DNA of 64,000 bases from assembly GCA_965196985.1 (NCBI GenBank), contig CBDALO010000131.1:143227-207226 (forward strand), read 5' to 3'. The notes under the pieces were generated by a model. The model was not told the origin of the DNA. It searched no databases and worked only from the letters and a program-made list of their open reading frames with translations. The translations under genes and the position numbers were made by a program. This document shows, piece after piece, positions 45,084 to 54,077 of this stretch. Numbering within the stretch: position 1 is the stretch's first letter; every line of letters begins with the position of its first letter. This DNA comes from 2-12-FULL-35-23 sp965196985. GTDB lineage: Bacteria; Pseudomonadota; Gammaproteobacteria; UBA12402.

Positions 45084-46324
45084 TTCTGTTGCATATTGAT
45101 CATGGTGATTAGATAGACGCCCGATTGCCCATCCTTAAAGGTAATGCGAGCAGCAAATTGGTTGTTGCTAAGAGCGTGGCTGCTGATATTAACGTTTTTG
45201 ATGAGCTGTTTGTTGATTTTATCTGTATTGGATAATACTTTTAGCATTTCACCCTGAAGGTTAAAGAGGTAGATACCATTTTGGTGTCGGCTGCCAATCC
45301 CTTTAAATAGCACAAAGCCATTTTCCATATTCAAAGAAGTAAAATACTTAAATGCACCAATTCCGTTGGGAATCTCTGTGTTCTGTGATGCAAGTATGCT
45401 GAGCTTGTCTTTATTTTCAATGTACAAGCTATGCTGCCCTAAAATTCCATCACCAATAAAGGCGATTTGATTGGTGGCAGCATCATAGCTAACGTCCTTA
45501 AAGCCAGTGAAGTAGCCTACGCTATCACCGGGTAGCTTGGTTTTTTGGTTGGCAATTACTTTAAGTTTGCCACTTTCTATAAGGTAAACACCTACTTGTT
45601 TATCTTTACCATAGCCAACGAAGGCAAAACTCTTGGGTGTTTTTGTCGTATTAGAGAAGCTTGGATAGGCAAAGGCGGTAAAATTTCCTGTGCCATCGGG
45701 GATGGGGGTATTGGTATCAATTAATTTACTAAGTGCTCCGCTAGGTGCGGCATAGTAAATGCCTTGGGTATTGTTGCCGCTAGCAGCCCAAAAAGCCGCA
45801 CTGCCGTTGCTGAGTGCAGTTGGATGAGCGAAGGCGGTGAAGAAGTTATTAGCTGTGCCTGGTGTTGGTGTGGTGTGATTGGCGAGCAACTGAATACCAT
45901 TGTCTTCTGTTTTAAAGTACAGGCCTGTTTGCCAAAAATGGTCAGTGCCTAAAAAAACAATTTCATTAGCAGCAAGTGATGAAATGCTGCTGTCTGGTGT
46001 GTTGAATAGGCTGCTAGCATTATTAAAGCTACTAAAGGTGTTGTTCTCTCCTGGAACTTGAGTGGTAGTAGAAGCAACCGTTGCTAGGTGTCCATAAAGG
46101 TTGGTATAAACAGCGTCTTGTCCTATGGTATCCGTACCAATAAAGCTTACGTAGCCTTTATTAAGTTCTGGTAATCCAAAGCTTGAGAATAATAAGCCAG
46201 AATTATTTGGTGTTTTTTCACCAGACTTGGCAACGTAGACCAAGCGTAAGTTTAGTGTGGCTAAGGCCGAGCAAGTATAGAGTGAGAGCCATAGGATAAT
46301 AAAAAGAGTAAACAGTTTCTTCAT
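45080..46324 (-). CDS. Secreted beta-propeller-like repeat protein
   Basis: 414 residues from ATG 46324 (MKKLFTLFIILWLSLYTCSALA signal peptide); aaagga 7 nt upstream decides for this start over TTG 46339. The mature part has about six repeats of some 55 residues around FxxxGxxxxGQxGVYL and PGxxxxFTAF, e.g. YVSFIGTDTIGQDAVYTNLYG and FAFVGYGKDKQVGVYLIESG. This pattern fits DUF7453-like exported propeller proteins. Role unknown. The last bases overlap the convergent kdoO gene. Confidence 0.75.
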   Translation of the reverse strand: MKKLFTLFIILWLSLYTCSALATLNLRLVYVAKSGEKTPNNSGLLFSSFGLPELNKGYVSFIGTDTIGQDAVYTNLYGHLATVASTTTQVPGENNTFSSFNNASSLFNTPDSSISSLAANEIVFLGTDHFWQTGLYFKTEDNGIQLLANHTTPTPGTANNFFTAFAHPTALSNGSAAFWAASGNNTQGIYYAAPSGALSKLIDTNTPIPDGTGNFTAFAYPSFSNTTKTPKSFAFVGYGKDKQVGVYLIESGKLKVIANQKTKLPGDSVGYFTGFKDVSYDAATNQIAFIGDGILGQHSLYIENKDKLSILASQNTEIPNGIGAFKYFTSLNMENGFVLFKGIGSRHQNGIYLFNLQGEMLKVLSNTDKINKQLIKNVNISSHALSNNQFAARITFKDGQSGVYLITMINMQQN

Positions 46325-46380
46325 GAAGAGTCCTTTCAAGCAATGCTAAGAGCAAAGTTTAGCAAATTTTATCAAAGATT

Positions 46381-47241
46381 TTAGCTATTGAAATTGTTTT
46401 TAATTTTGTCCATTGCTTGACGTTCAAGTTGACGGATGCGCTCAGCAGAGACATTGTATTCAGCAGCTAATTCTTGAAGGGTTGCTTTTTCTTCATTAAG
46501 CCAGCGACGCTGTAAAATATCACGGCTGCGTTCATCAAGTTGTGCGAAAGCACTTTGTAGACGTTGGTGGTTATCTGCAGCAACAGTGCTTGCAGTTAAC
46601 AATAGTTCTGGATTATTAGTTGGATCAGTGAGGTACTGTGATGGGCTAAATGACAGTGTGTCATCATCAGAACCGTAAGAGTCAAACGATTCATCATGAC
46701 CATAGAGTCGTGACTCCATTTCAGCGACAGTTTTTTCTTTAACGTTTAGTTCATCTGCGATATCTTTGATTTCTTGGCTTTTAAGCCAAGTAAGCTGTTT
46801 TTTTAAGCTGCGCAGGTTAAAGAAAAGTTTGCGTTGAGCTTTGGTTGTAGCAACCTTAACGATGCGCCAATTGCGCAGAATAAATTCATGAATTTCAGCT
46901 TTAATCCAGTGTACGGCAAATGAAACCAGGCGTACGCCATGGTCAGGATCAAAGCGTTTAACTGCTTTCATTAGGCCAATGTTGCCTTCTTGAATTAGGT
47001 CTGATTGAGATAGCCCATAACCGCTGTATTTTCTAGCAATCTTAGCAACAAAGCGTAAATGAGACATAACCATGCGACGAGCAGCCTCAAGGTCACCATG
47101 ATCACGGTGGCGTACGGCAAGGTCATGTTCTTCTTGTTCGGTTAATAAAGGGACAGCATTAATGCGTATTAAGTAGGCGCTTAAGTTGTCAACTGGTAAG
47201 CTATTGTTTATTAAGGCTAAACTGTTTGTCATTCTCATCAC
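46381..47241 (-). CDS. rpoH: RNA polymerase sigma-32 factor RpoH
   Basis: 286 residues. Region 2 has LSQSDLIQEGNIGLMKAVKRFDP and FAVHWIKAEIHEFILRNWRIVKVATTKAQRKLFFNLR, the last being the RpoH box; region 4 ends with SAERIRQLERQAMDKIK. Directs heat-shock transcription. It follows ftsX in the usual ftsYEX-rpoH order, but palindromic repeat copy 5 lies between ftsX and rpoH. Confidence 0.96.
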   Translation of the reverse strand: MMRMTNSLALINNSLPVDNLSAYLIRINAVPLLTEQEEHDLAVRHRDHGDLEAARRMVMSHLRFVAKIARKYSGYGLSQSDLIQEGNIGLMKAVKRFDPDHGVRLVSFAVHWIKAEIHEFILRNWRIVKVATTKAQRKLFFNLRSLKKQLTWLKSQEIKDIADELNVKEKTVAEMESRLYGHDESFDSYGSDDDTLSFSPSQYLTDPTNNPELLLTASTVAADNHQRLQSAFAQLDERSRDILQRRWLNEEKATLQELAAEYNVSAERIRQLERQAMDKIKNNFNS

Positions 47242-47381
47242 CTTCGGCTACTTCACCGGGTTGTTACTGATTTGACCGCCGATTATACCAGCATGGTTAT
47301 AAAAAGTAAGGGCTGGCTTATATTAAAAGAGTATTGTTGCGTAAGTAGGAAAAACTGAATCACAACAGAAACTATGGATAA

Positions 47382-47593
47382 AATGAGCTTTGCCTTTTTC
47401 AAAGCTTTTACGACTAACGGGCCCTGTCACGAATTGTTTCTCAGCGCGTAGCCCGGATTGAGCGAAGTGAAAATCCGGGGCTGAGTATGGCTTAACCCCG
47501 GATTATCAAATGCTTCGCATTTTCAATCCGGGCTACAGCTCAATTCGTGCCACCCGGTCTGCAGCTCTGAGCAACAAACACACAAAGCTCATT
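47382..47593. repeat. MITE-like palindromic repeat, copy 5 (inverted, with a nested second palindrome)
   Basis: Reverse orientation of the family: cgactaacgggccctgtcac ... gtgccacccggtctgcag. Outer arms aatgagctttg (47382-47392) and caaagctcatt (47583-47593) pair perfectly. The centre holds another large inverted repeat, gtagcccggattg ... caatccgggctac, with the copy gaaaatccggggctgag between. It fills the rpoH-ftsX gap (47242-47666) together with the rpoH promoter region. Confidence 0.85.
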
Positions 47594-47666
47594 AATTGCT
47601 TACTTGCTCACACATGTTGAAAGAGACCCTTAAAGGAGGAGAAATATTTGTTTTATTAAGTTGTAC

Positions 47667-48614
47667 TTAGCGGGGCTCAATGCTGGCAATATATCGGGTT
47701 ACAGCTAACCAAGAAGCGAGTAGTCCTAATACAATGCCTGCAAGTAATAGCCATAAAGTGGCGGTCAAGCCTAGCCCTTGAATGGTGTAGGTAGTGCCAT
47801 AGAGGCTAGCAAGTTTAGTAATAGGGCCTGCTAAGAAGCTGATAATAATATCAACAATAAACCAGGCAACGATAGCACCTATAAGGCCATAAAGTAGGCC
47901 GCTATATAAAAAAGGTCGGCGAATAAATGAATGAGTACCCCCGATTAGTTTGATGACTAAGATTTCATCGTGATGATTTTGTGTGGTGAGCTTGATGGTG
48001 TTGGCAATAATTAACAAGACGGCAATTGCGAAAATCACCATCAATAAAGCAGCTAAACGATGGCCTATCGCTAGGATGGCATCAAGCCGTTTAAGCCATC
48101 TCATGTCGAGTTGGGCATTGGTTACACTGGGCAGGTGGCTCAGCCTAGCGAGTAGTTGCCGTGTTTTTGCAATACTTAAGTTTTTGCTTGGCGTCACTAC
48201 AATAACACCGGGTAATGGGTTTTTGCTAAAGTCATTGGCAAATTGGCTAAAGCCAGCATTTTGGCTGAACTCTTTAAGTCCTTTGGCGGGTGAAATATAT
48301 TGGCTGCCCGCAATGCTTTCGTCCATATTGAGAACCAACATAGTATTGTGTACGTCTGTTGCTGAGAGATTGGGCTTTAGGTAAAGATTAATTTGACTAA
48401 TGTGTTTGAAGCCGCTGCTAACTACTTGAATATTTTTAAGCGCAACAGAAAGGCTTAGTGGTAGGGCTAATGCAATACCAATAACAGCGAAGGTTAGTAA
48501 GGTGCCAAAAGGGGCGCGACTAAGTTGACCAAGGCTGTTTACTAAGGCGCGTAGGTGATTCATTAAAAGCTGTCGAAAGCCTGAGTGTTGAGTTGATAGG
48601 TTAGCGTTACTCAT
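47667..48614 (-). CDS. ftsX: Cell division protein FtsX
   Basis: 315 residues. N-terminal cytoplasmic part, a first membrane span at about 35-60, a periplasmic domain with SPAKGLKEFSQNAGF, and three further spans (about 185-205, 235-260, 280-305), the FtsX topology. With FtsE it controls septal peptidoglycan hydrolases. The start overlaps the ftsE stop by 4 bp. Confidence 0.94.
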   Translation of the reverse strand: MSNANLSTQHSGFRQLLMNHLRALVNSLGQLSRAPFGTLLTFAVIGIALALPLSLSVALKNIQVVSSGFKHISQINLYLKPNLSATDVHNTMLVLNMDESIAGSQYISPAKGLKEFSQNAGFSQFANDFSKNPLPGVIVVTPSKNLSIAKTRQLLARLSHLPSVTNAQLDMRWLKRLDAILAIGHRLAALLMVIFAIAVLLIIANTIKLTTQNHHDEILVIKLIGGTHSFIRRPFLYSGLLYGLIGAIVAWFIVDIIISFLAGPITKLASLYGTTYTIQGLGLTATLWLLLAGIVLGLLASWLAVTRYIASIEPR

Positions 48615-49285
48615 ACCATATATCCTGCTTCATCATGGGCTAGCTGGCCGGCTTTAAGGGTAAGGCGACGGTGATGTAGCTGGCTAATTAGGCTTAGGTC
48701 ATGGCTTGCGATGAGTAGGCTAGTGCCAGCAGAGTTAAATTGCTCAAATAGGGTCATAATATCAGCTGATAGTTCGGGGTCTAAGTTACCTGTTGGTTCG
48801 TCAGCTAGAATAAGTGGCGGCTTTGTTGCTAATGCACGGGCAATTCCGACACGTTGTTGCTCTCCTGCGGAAAGTGTTTGTGGTAGCAATTTTTCTTTAC
48901 TTAATAGGCCAACCTTATCGAGTGCAGCACGGGCACGTTTACCTACTTCTTGATAGCGATAGCCAGCGATGATCAAAGGCAGTGAGACATTCTCTAAAAT
49001 ACTTCGGTCGGTTAATAAGTAAGGGTCTTGGAAGATAAGTCCTACTTTACGGCGTAGCAAAGGGACTTTTTTGTTAACAAGGCGGTTAAGATTTACCCCT
49101 TCAAAGAGGATTTCTCCAGCAGTGGGGCGTTCAATTAGTGCAATAAGCTTAAGTAGTGTGCTTTTGCCCGCGCCAGAGTGGCCTGTTAAAAAGGCCATTT
49201 CACCTTTATCGAGTGCAAAACTAATATTAAGTAACGCATCTTGACCGTTGCTATAGCGCTTACTTACTTTAGAAAAATGAATCAT
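48611..49285 (-). CDS. ftsE: Cell division ATP-binding protein FtsE
   Basis: 224 residues from ATG 49285 (MIHFSKVSKRYSNGQDALL), which matches FtsE starts; the frame is open upstream to 49339. Walker A GHSGAGKSTLLK, signature LSAGEQQRVGIARALA and Walker B LILADEPTGNLDPE. ATPase partner of FtsX. Confidence 0.95.
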   Translation of the reverse strand: MIHFSKVSKRYSNGQDALLNISFALDKGEMAFLTGHSGAGKSTLLKLIALIERPTAGEILFEGVNLNRLVNKKVPLLRRKVGLIFQDPYLLTDRSILENVSLPLIIAGYRYQEVGKRARAALDKVGLLSKEKLLPQTLSAGEQQRVGIARALATKPPLILADEPTGNLDPELSADIMTLFEQFNSAGTSLLIASHDLSLISQLHHRRLTLKAGQLAHDEAGYMV

Positions 49286-49339
49286 ATCCTTATGCCTATT
49301 TGCCCACAAAAGCTTAGAAATACAAAGGGATTCTAGCAA

Positions 49340-49651
49340 AGTCCCTGCAGTCGTGAAAGTCTAGTTAGTTAGCCCTGAAAAACTACCCAACCATTTGACA
49401 GATAAAATAAGTCAGATGATTCTTCAGAAGAAAATTTCTCAGCAAAGGTTTAACTAGTTAATGCTTGCTGCTGGTTATAGGCTGAGGTAGGGTTGTAAAC
49501 AGCTAAGGGGCCACTACTTTCCGCTTGTAGGTTTGGGTGAAATCTAAACGGATGCGTTTTGTTTGCGCTTGTTTTTTCTTGCGATAAAACAAGCAGACTT
49601 TTTGCCTTGGGTGGAAGAATATAAATAGCTTCAGGCTTGTAGGGGGAGTAA
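49340..49651. other. Divergent intergenic region between ftsE and a DUF4349 gene
   Basis: 312 bp without a supported gene; the open frame at 49503-49796 on the minus strand is a shadow of the DUF4349 gene. aggggga at 49639-49645 precedes ATG 49652. The region separates ftsE from ftsY, which are adjacent in most gammaproteobacteria. No other signal recognised. Confidence 0.5.
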
Positions 49652-50575
49652 ATGTCAGAGTTGAAGTTAAAAGTACAGACGTTAGTGTGGGTTTTAGTTT
49701 TTGTTGTGGTTGATATTGCTGCGTGGTTATTTTTTCAGACTTATATTCCAAAAACGAAGGTGCAATATGCGGCGCCAGTCCTTCAACAAGCATCATTTGC
49801 TACAAATGCGATGCCAGAAGGGCGTTACTTGGCAAAGGTAGGAGGTGTTAATGAAGGAGCAGAAAACAAACGCTTTATAGTGCGTACAGGGGATATGACT
49901 TTAATAGTCAAATCTTTTGCTCCTATTATGCAAAAACTCAATCAATTAATGCTTCAGTACCAAGGAAGGATGGTTTCTTCCAATATTATTCATGCAACCC
50001 CGGGTAACGACTATTATGCGCAACGTAGCTTAGCAAGTCTCGTTGCTCGGATGCCAGCAAAAGACTTAGACAAAGTGATGGCTGCTATAAGTAAAATGGC
50101 GACTCAAGTTGTTAGCGTTTCAACGAATTCGCAAGATATTACGCGTCGAATGGTAGACAACCAGGCTAAGCTAACTAACTTGGAGCATGCGATTAAAGTT
50201 TTAAGTGGTCTAATGAATAAATCAAAGAAGATGAGTGATACAGTGGCTATTTACAGTAAAATTGCAAGTTTGAATAGTCAGCTTGAAGTATTAAAAGCTA
50301 CGATTGCCCATGATCAGTCGCAGGTGGCTATGTCAAGGTTAACAGTTAATTTACGTCTGCCTGCTAGTTTAGAGGTGCATCCTCACTCAACGCAGGCGCT
50401 CAGTTGGCATAATACTTTTAAGCAAGCTTGGACTGTATTGGTAAATAACAGCAAGGGGTTGGTGATTTTTTTAGTTAACTTTATTGTTGGCTTCTTGCCA
50501 ATTTTTATTGTGCTGTTGGTTGCGTTGGGTTTGATTTTTTGGATTGCTAAAAAGCTTTGGCGCAAAAGAAAGTGA
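49652..50575 (+). CDS. DUF4349 domain membrane protein
   Basis: 307 residues. N-terminal membrane anchor (about 9-28), a soluble domain with RTGDMTLIVKSFAPIMQKL and DITRRMVDNQAKLTNLEHAI, and a coiled coil (about 165-215). A C-terminal membrane span (about 272-298) ends in a basic KKLWRKRK tail. The layout is that of DUF4349 proteins. Function unknown. It lies in opposite orientation within the ftsY-ftsEX cluster. Confidence 0.82.
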   Translation: MSELKLKVQTLVWVLVFVVVDIAAWLFFQTYIPKTKVQYAAPVLQQASFATNAMPEGRYLAKVGGVNEGAENKRFIVRTGDMTLIVKSFAPIMQKLNQLMLQYQGRMVSSNIIHATPGNDYYAQRSLASLVARMPAKDLDKVMAAISKMATQVVSVSTNSQDITRRMVDNQAKLTNLEHAIKVLSGLMNKSKKMSDTVAIYSKIASLNSQLEVLKATIAHDQSQVAMSRLTVNLRLPASLEVHPHSTQALSWHNTFKQAWTVLVNNSKGLVIFLVNFIVGFLPIFIVLLVALGLIFWIAKKLWRKRK

Positions 50576-50689
50576 CGCCTTGGGTTGTTTGAGTATTGTG
50601 GAGTAAAAGGAGCTAGTTTTTTAATTTAAAATTCTAGCCTATTGCGTCAAAACTACGTGCGCTAAGCAAATTTTAGTATTTAGATTTGG

Positions 50690-51676
50690 TTAGTCATTAA
50701 AAAGCGCATCAACAAAATCTTTAGCAACAAAAGGCTGCAAATCATCGGCTTGTTCGCCAACTCCAATATAGCGAATAGGTAAACCAAGTTCCTTAACGAT
50801 AGCAAAAACAATGCCACCTTTAGCTGTGCCATCGAGCTTAGTGATACACAGGCTCGTTATACCGATTGTTTCGTGGAAAAGTTTGGCTTGCTGTAATGCA
50901 TTTTGGCCAATGCCGGCATCAAGTACTAGCATAACTTCGTGTGGAGCTGATGAGTCGACTTTGGTGACCACTCGTTTTATTTTTTCTAGTTCTTGCATTA
51001 GGTGGCTTTGAGTATGTAAACGTCCTGCAGTATCAATGATTAAGCAGTCAGTGGATTTGGCTTTTGCCGACTGAACTGCATCAAAAGCTACTGCAGCACT
51101 ATCAGCACCTGTGTGCTGAGCAACGACGGGAACATTATGTCGTTGGCCCCAAGTCTGTAGTTGCTCAACTGCTGCAGCGCGGAAGGTATCAGCAGCAGCT
51201 AACATAACTGAGTGGCCTTCTTGTAAAAGTTGGTTGGCTAGTTTTCCAGTTGTGGTGGTTTTGCCTGAGCCATTAACACCAATCATCATTAGGACAAATG
51301 GGCTAGCCTCTGTATTAATGGGTAGTGGTTGCTCTGCAGCGCTAAGTGCTTTTGTCATTAAGAATTTTAGCGTTTCTAATAGTACCTCGGGGTCTTGAAT
51401 TTGTTTGCGGCTAATTTGTTGAGTGAGCTCTTCAATAAAGTAAGTTGTGGCAGCTAGGCCTATATCTGCTGAGAGTAGATAGGTCTCTAGCTCCTCTATT
51501 AAATCATCATCAATAGATTTACGACCTAATAATAAAGTTGAGACGCCATTAGCAAAACGTTGTCGAGTTTTACCTAAACCACGGCTGAGTCGGCCCAGTA
51601 GGCCTTTTTTAGGCTGTGGTAAATCTTTTTGCTGCTCTGGTTGAGATTGCTTTTTTTTGCCGAGACCAAAGACCAT
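50690..51676 (-). CDS. ftsY: Signal recognition particle receptor FtsY
   Basis: 328 residues from ATG 51676 (MVFGLGKKKQSQPEQQKD); the upstream open extension to 51715 is unlikely. G-domain motifs: GVNGSGKTTTTGKLA (G1), AAADTFRAAAVEQLQTWGQR, DCLIIDTAGRLHTQSHLM, TKLDGTAKGG and RYIGVGEQADDLQPF. Shorter N-terminal A-domain than E. coli FtsY. Targets ribosome-SRP complexes to SecYEG. IS481-like copy B lies 64 bp upstream of the start and may affect its promoter. Confidence 0.95.
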   Translation of the reverse strand: MVFGLGKKKQSQPEQQKDLPQPKKGLLGRLSRGLGKTRQRFANGVSTLLLGRKSIDDDLIEELETYLLSADIGLAATTYFIEELTQQISRKQIQDPEVLLETLKFLMTKALSAAEQPLPINTEASPFVLMMIGVNGSGKTTTTGKLANQLLQEGHSVMLAAADTFRAAAVEQLQTWGQRHNVPVVAQHTGADSAAVAFDAVQSAKAKSTDCLIIDTAGRLHTQSHLMQELEKIKRVVTKVDSSAPHEVMLVLDAGIGQNALQQAKLFHETIGITSLCITKLDGTAKGGIVFAIVKELGLPIRYIGVGEQADDLQPFVAKDFVDALFND

Positions 51677-51739
51677 GAAAAACCTGCTGCAAGTAAAAAA
51701 CGCGCATGATAACACTTTTTAGCTGGTGAGTAACTGTGA

Positions 51740-52806
51740 AGTCTCTTCCAATGCAAGATGAGCCTGAAATAGCCCCCACTTTCCAATGCAAAGTGGGCCT
51801 GAAGTTGTTGCGTGATCGTTCATCCTATATGGATGAATATCAATATGAACGACATAGAATTAAACACCCTTACACAGATTGAGCAATTTCTATCCTCATC
51901 AACCCAGCTTACCTTTGAAGCTACATCACGAGCAGAAGCTTACCTATGGGTTACGAACACATTAAAAAAATTTGCTTATTGCGGTATGTGCAAAAAGGAC
52001 AAAGGATTGATTCGTGATTACCTGCAACGAATGACTGGTTACTCACGTTCACAAATTACTAGGCTAATTGCTCAGTATCAAAAGTCAGGAAAAGTTGTTG
52101 TTAAGCAACGATCACCTAGAAATAAGTTTAGCTTAATCTATACGCATGAGGATACTTGGTTGTTAGCTGAAACGGATCAGGTTCATCAAACGCTTAGCGG
52201 GCCTACCACAAAAAAACTTTGCGAGAGAGCCTTTCATTTGTTTGGAGATAAGCGTTATGCGCGTCTTGCTTTTATCTCAGTCTCTCATCTTTACAATCTT
52301 CGACAAACTGAAACCTACCAGCGCAAACGGCGACACTTTAATAAAACTAAAGCAACGCAGGTTTCTATTGGTGAAAGGCGAAAACCAACTCCAGAGGGTA
52401 GGCCTGGCTTTATACGTATTGATACAGTGCACCAAGGAGATATGGATAAAATCAAGGGTGTTTATCATATTAATGCTGTTGACGAGGTGACACAGATGGA
52501 AGTAGTCTGCGCTGTTGAAAAAATTAGTGAGGCTTACTTAATCCCTGTCTTAGAGCAAATAATCGATACCTTTCCATTTAAAGTGTTAGGCCTACATACT
52601 GATAATGGCTCAGAGTACATTAATCAGCATGTAGCTAAACTATTGCAAAAGTTATTTATTGAACTCACTAAATCGAGGCCAAGGCATAGTAATGACAACG
52701 GTTTGGTGGAAAGTAAAAATGGCTCGGTTGTTAGAAAGCATTTTGGCTACATACATATTCAACAACGTTTTGCCCCGCAAATTAATGAATTCTATAACCA
52801 GCATTT
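51740..52806 (+). mobile_element. IS481-like element, copy B, 3' part missing
   Basis: Starts with the end agtctcttccaatgcaag as in copies A and C and stops at cagcattt where IS256 copy 3 begins. The missing 366 bp or so of the element is not found on the other side of IS256 copy 3. Confidence 0.93.
51812..52806 (+). pseudogene. IS481-like transposase copy B, truncated
   Basis: Identical to copy A over 331 residues apart from a few substitutions (e.g. TQIEQ for AQIEQ, HTDNG for HADNG), then cut by IS256 after EFYNQH; the frame runs 11 codons into IS256. All three catalytic residues are retained but the C-terminal 99 residues are missing. Confidence 0.92.
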
Positions 52807-52913
52807 GCTAGTGCGCCATCCTTTCTGTAAATTCCATTGACTTGCTGAAAATAAGCAGGCGACTCAGTCAGATTAGAAATTCCTTTTAAGGTAAACTTAA
52901 CCAAAAAAGAGGA

Positions 52914-54077
52914 ATGACAATGAGCTGCTATAAAAATGAGAACTTAATCGAAGAAGCCATACATGTTTTAGCGATGGAGGGGTTTGAAGCTTTACCTAAG
53001 CTTGTCTCCAGGTTGATGAATGAGGCTATGTTAATAGAAAGGGAGCGCCATTTAAATGCCAGTCCTTATGAGCGAACTGGCGATAGAAACGGATATGCGA
53101 ACGGCTTTAAACCAAGGTTAATTAACACAGGTCAAGGTCAGCTTGAGCTACAGATACCGCAGGTTAGAGACTCCAATGAAGCCTTCTATCCATCAGTCTT
53201 AGAGCGAGGTGTACGCTCTGATAGAGCACTTAAGCTGGCTGTCGCTGAAATGTATGTGCATGGGGTTTCCACGCGCAAAGTTGAAAAGGTGCTAAAGCAA
53301 CTCTGTGGAACAGATATTTCAAGCACAGAGGTAAGCCGTTGCGCTAAATTGTTGGATGAAGATTTAAAGAAATGGCGAAATAAGCCGTTAGGAAAGATAA
53401 AATATCTTTGGCTAGATGCACGTTATGAGAAGGTGCGCACTAGCGGCACAGTACAAGACTGTGCGGTATTGATAGCCTATGGCTTTGATGAATCAACCGG
53501 CAAGAGAACAGTGCTAGGTGTTTCTGTTGCGTTATCAGAGGCTGAGGTACATTGGCGTGATTTTCTTCAGCAGTTGGTTGAGCGAGGTATACATGGTATT
53601 GAGTTGATTACTAGCGACGCTCATACTGGCCTAAAAGCCGCTAGAAGAGCTGTGTTCCCCAGTGTTCCTTGGCAACGCTGCCAATTTCATTTGCAGCAAA
53701 ATGCTCAGGCTCACACACCAAAGCGCTCAATGAAGGAACCAGTAGCTGAGGAGATTACAGCTATATTTAATGCCTCAAACATTCATGAGTCGGAAAGACT
53801 ATTGGCTATGGCGGTAGATAAATATCAGCAAACAGCACCAGAGCTTTCTTCTTGGTTGGAAGTGAATATACCGGAGGGCTTAGTAGTGATGAACTTTGAC
53901 AGGCCGCATCAAAAAAGATTAAGAACCAGTAACATAGCTGAGCGCGTAAACAGAGAGGTAAAAAGAAGGACGCATACAGTTGGAATTTTCCCTAATACTG
54001 AATCGTGCCTAAGGCTCGTATCAGCTGTTTTAGTGGAAATTGATGACCAGTGGAGCGGATCACCTAGATACTTCTGA
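52914..54077 (+). CDS. IS256 family transposase, copy 3, last residues changed by IS4
   Basis: 387 residues; identical to copy 1 except HTPKRS for HIPKRS and the C-terminus, where the IS4 insertion changes the final RYLS to RYF. All catalytic motifs are intact, so the protein may still be active. Confidence 0.92.
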   Translation: MTMSCYKNENLIEEAIHVLAMEGFEALPKLVSRLMNEAMLIERERHLNASPYERTGDRNGYANGFKPRLINTGQGQLELQIPQVRDSNEAFYPSVLERGVRSDRALKLAVAEMYVHGVSTRKVEKVLKQLCGTDISSTEVSRCAKLLDEDLKKWRNKPLGKIKYLWLDARYEKVRTSGTVQDCAVLIAYGFDESTGKRTVLGVSVALSEAEVHWRDFLQQLVERGIHGIELITSDAHTGLKAARRAVFPSVPWQRCQFHLQQNAQAHTPKRSMKEPVAEEITAIFNASNIHESERLLAMAVDKYQQTAPELSSWLEVNIPEGLVVMNFDRPHQKRLRTSNIAERVNREVKRRTHTVGIFPNTESCLRLVSAVLVEIDDQWSGSPRYF

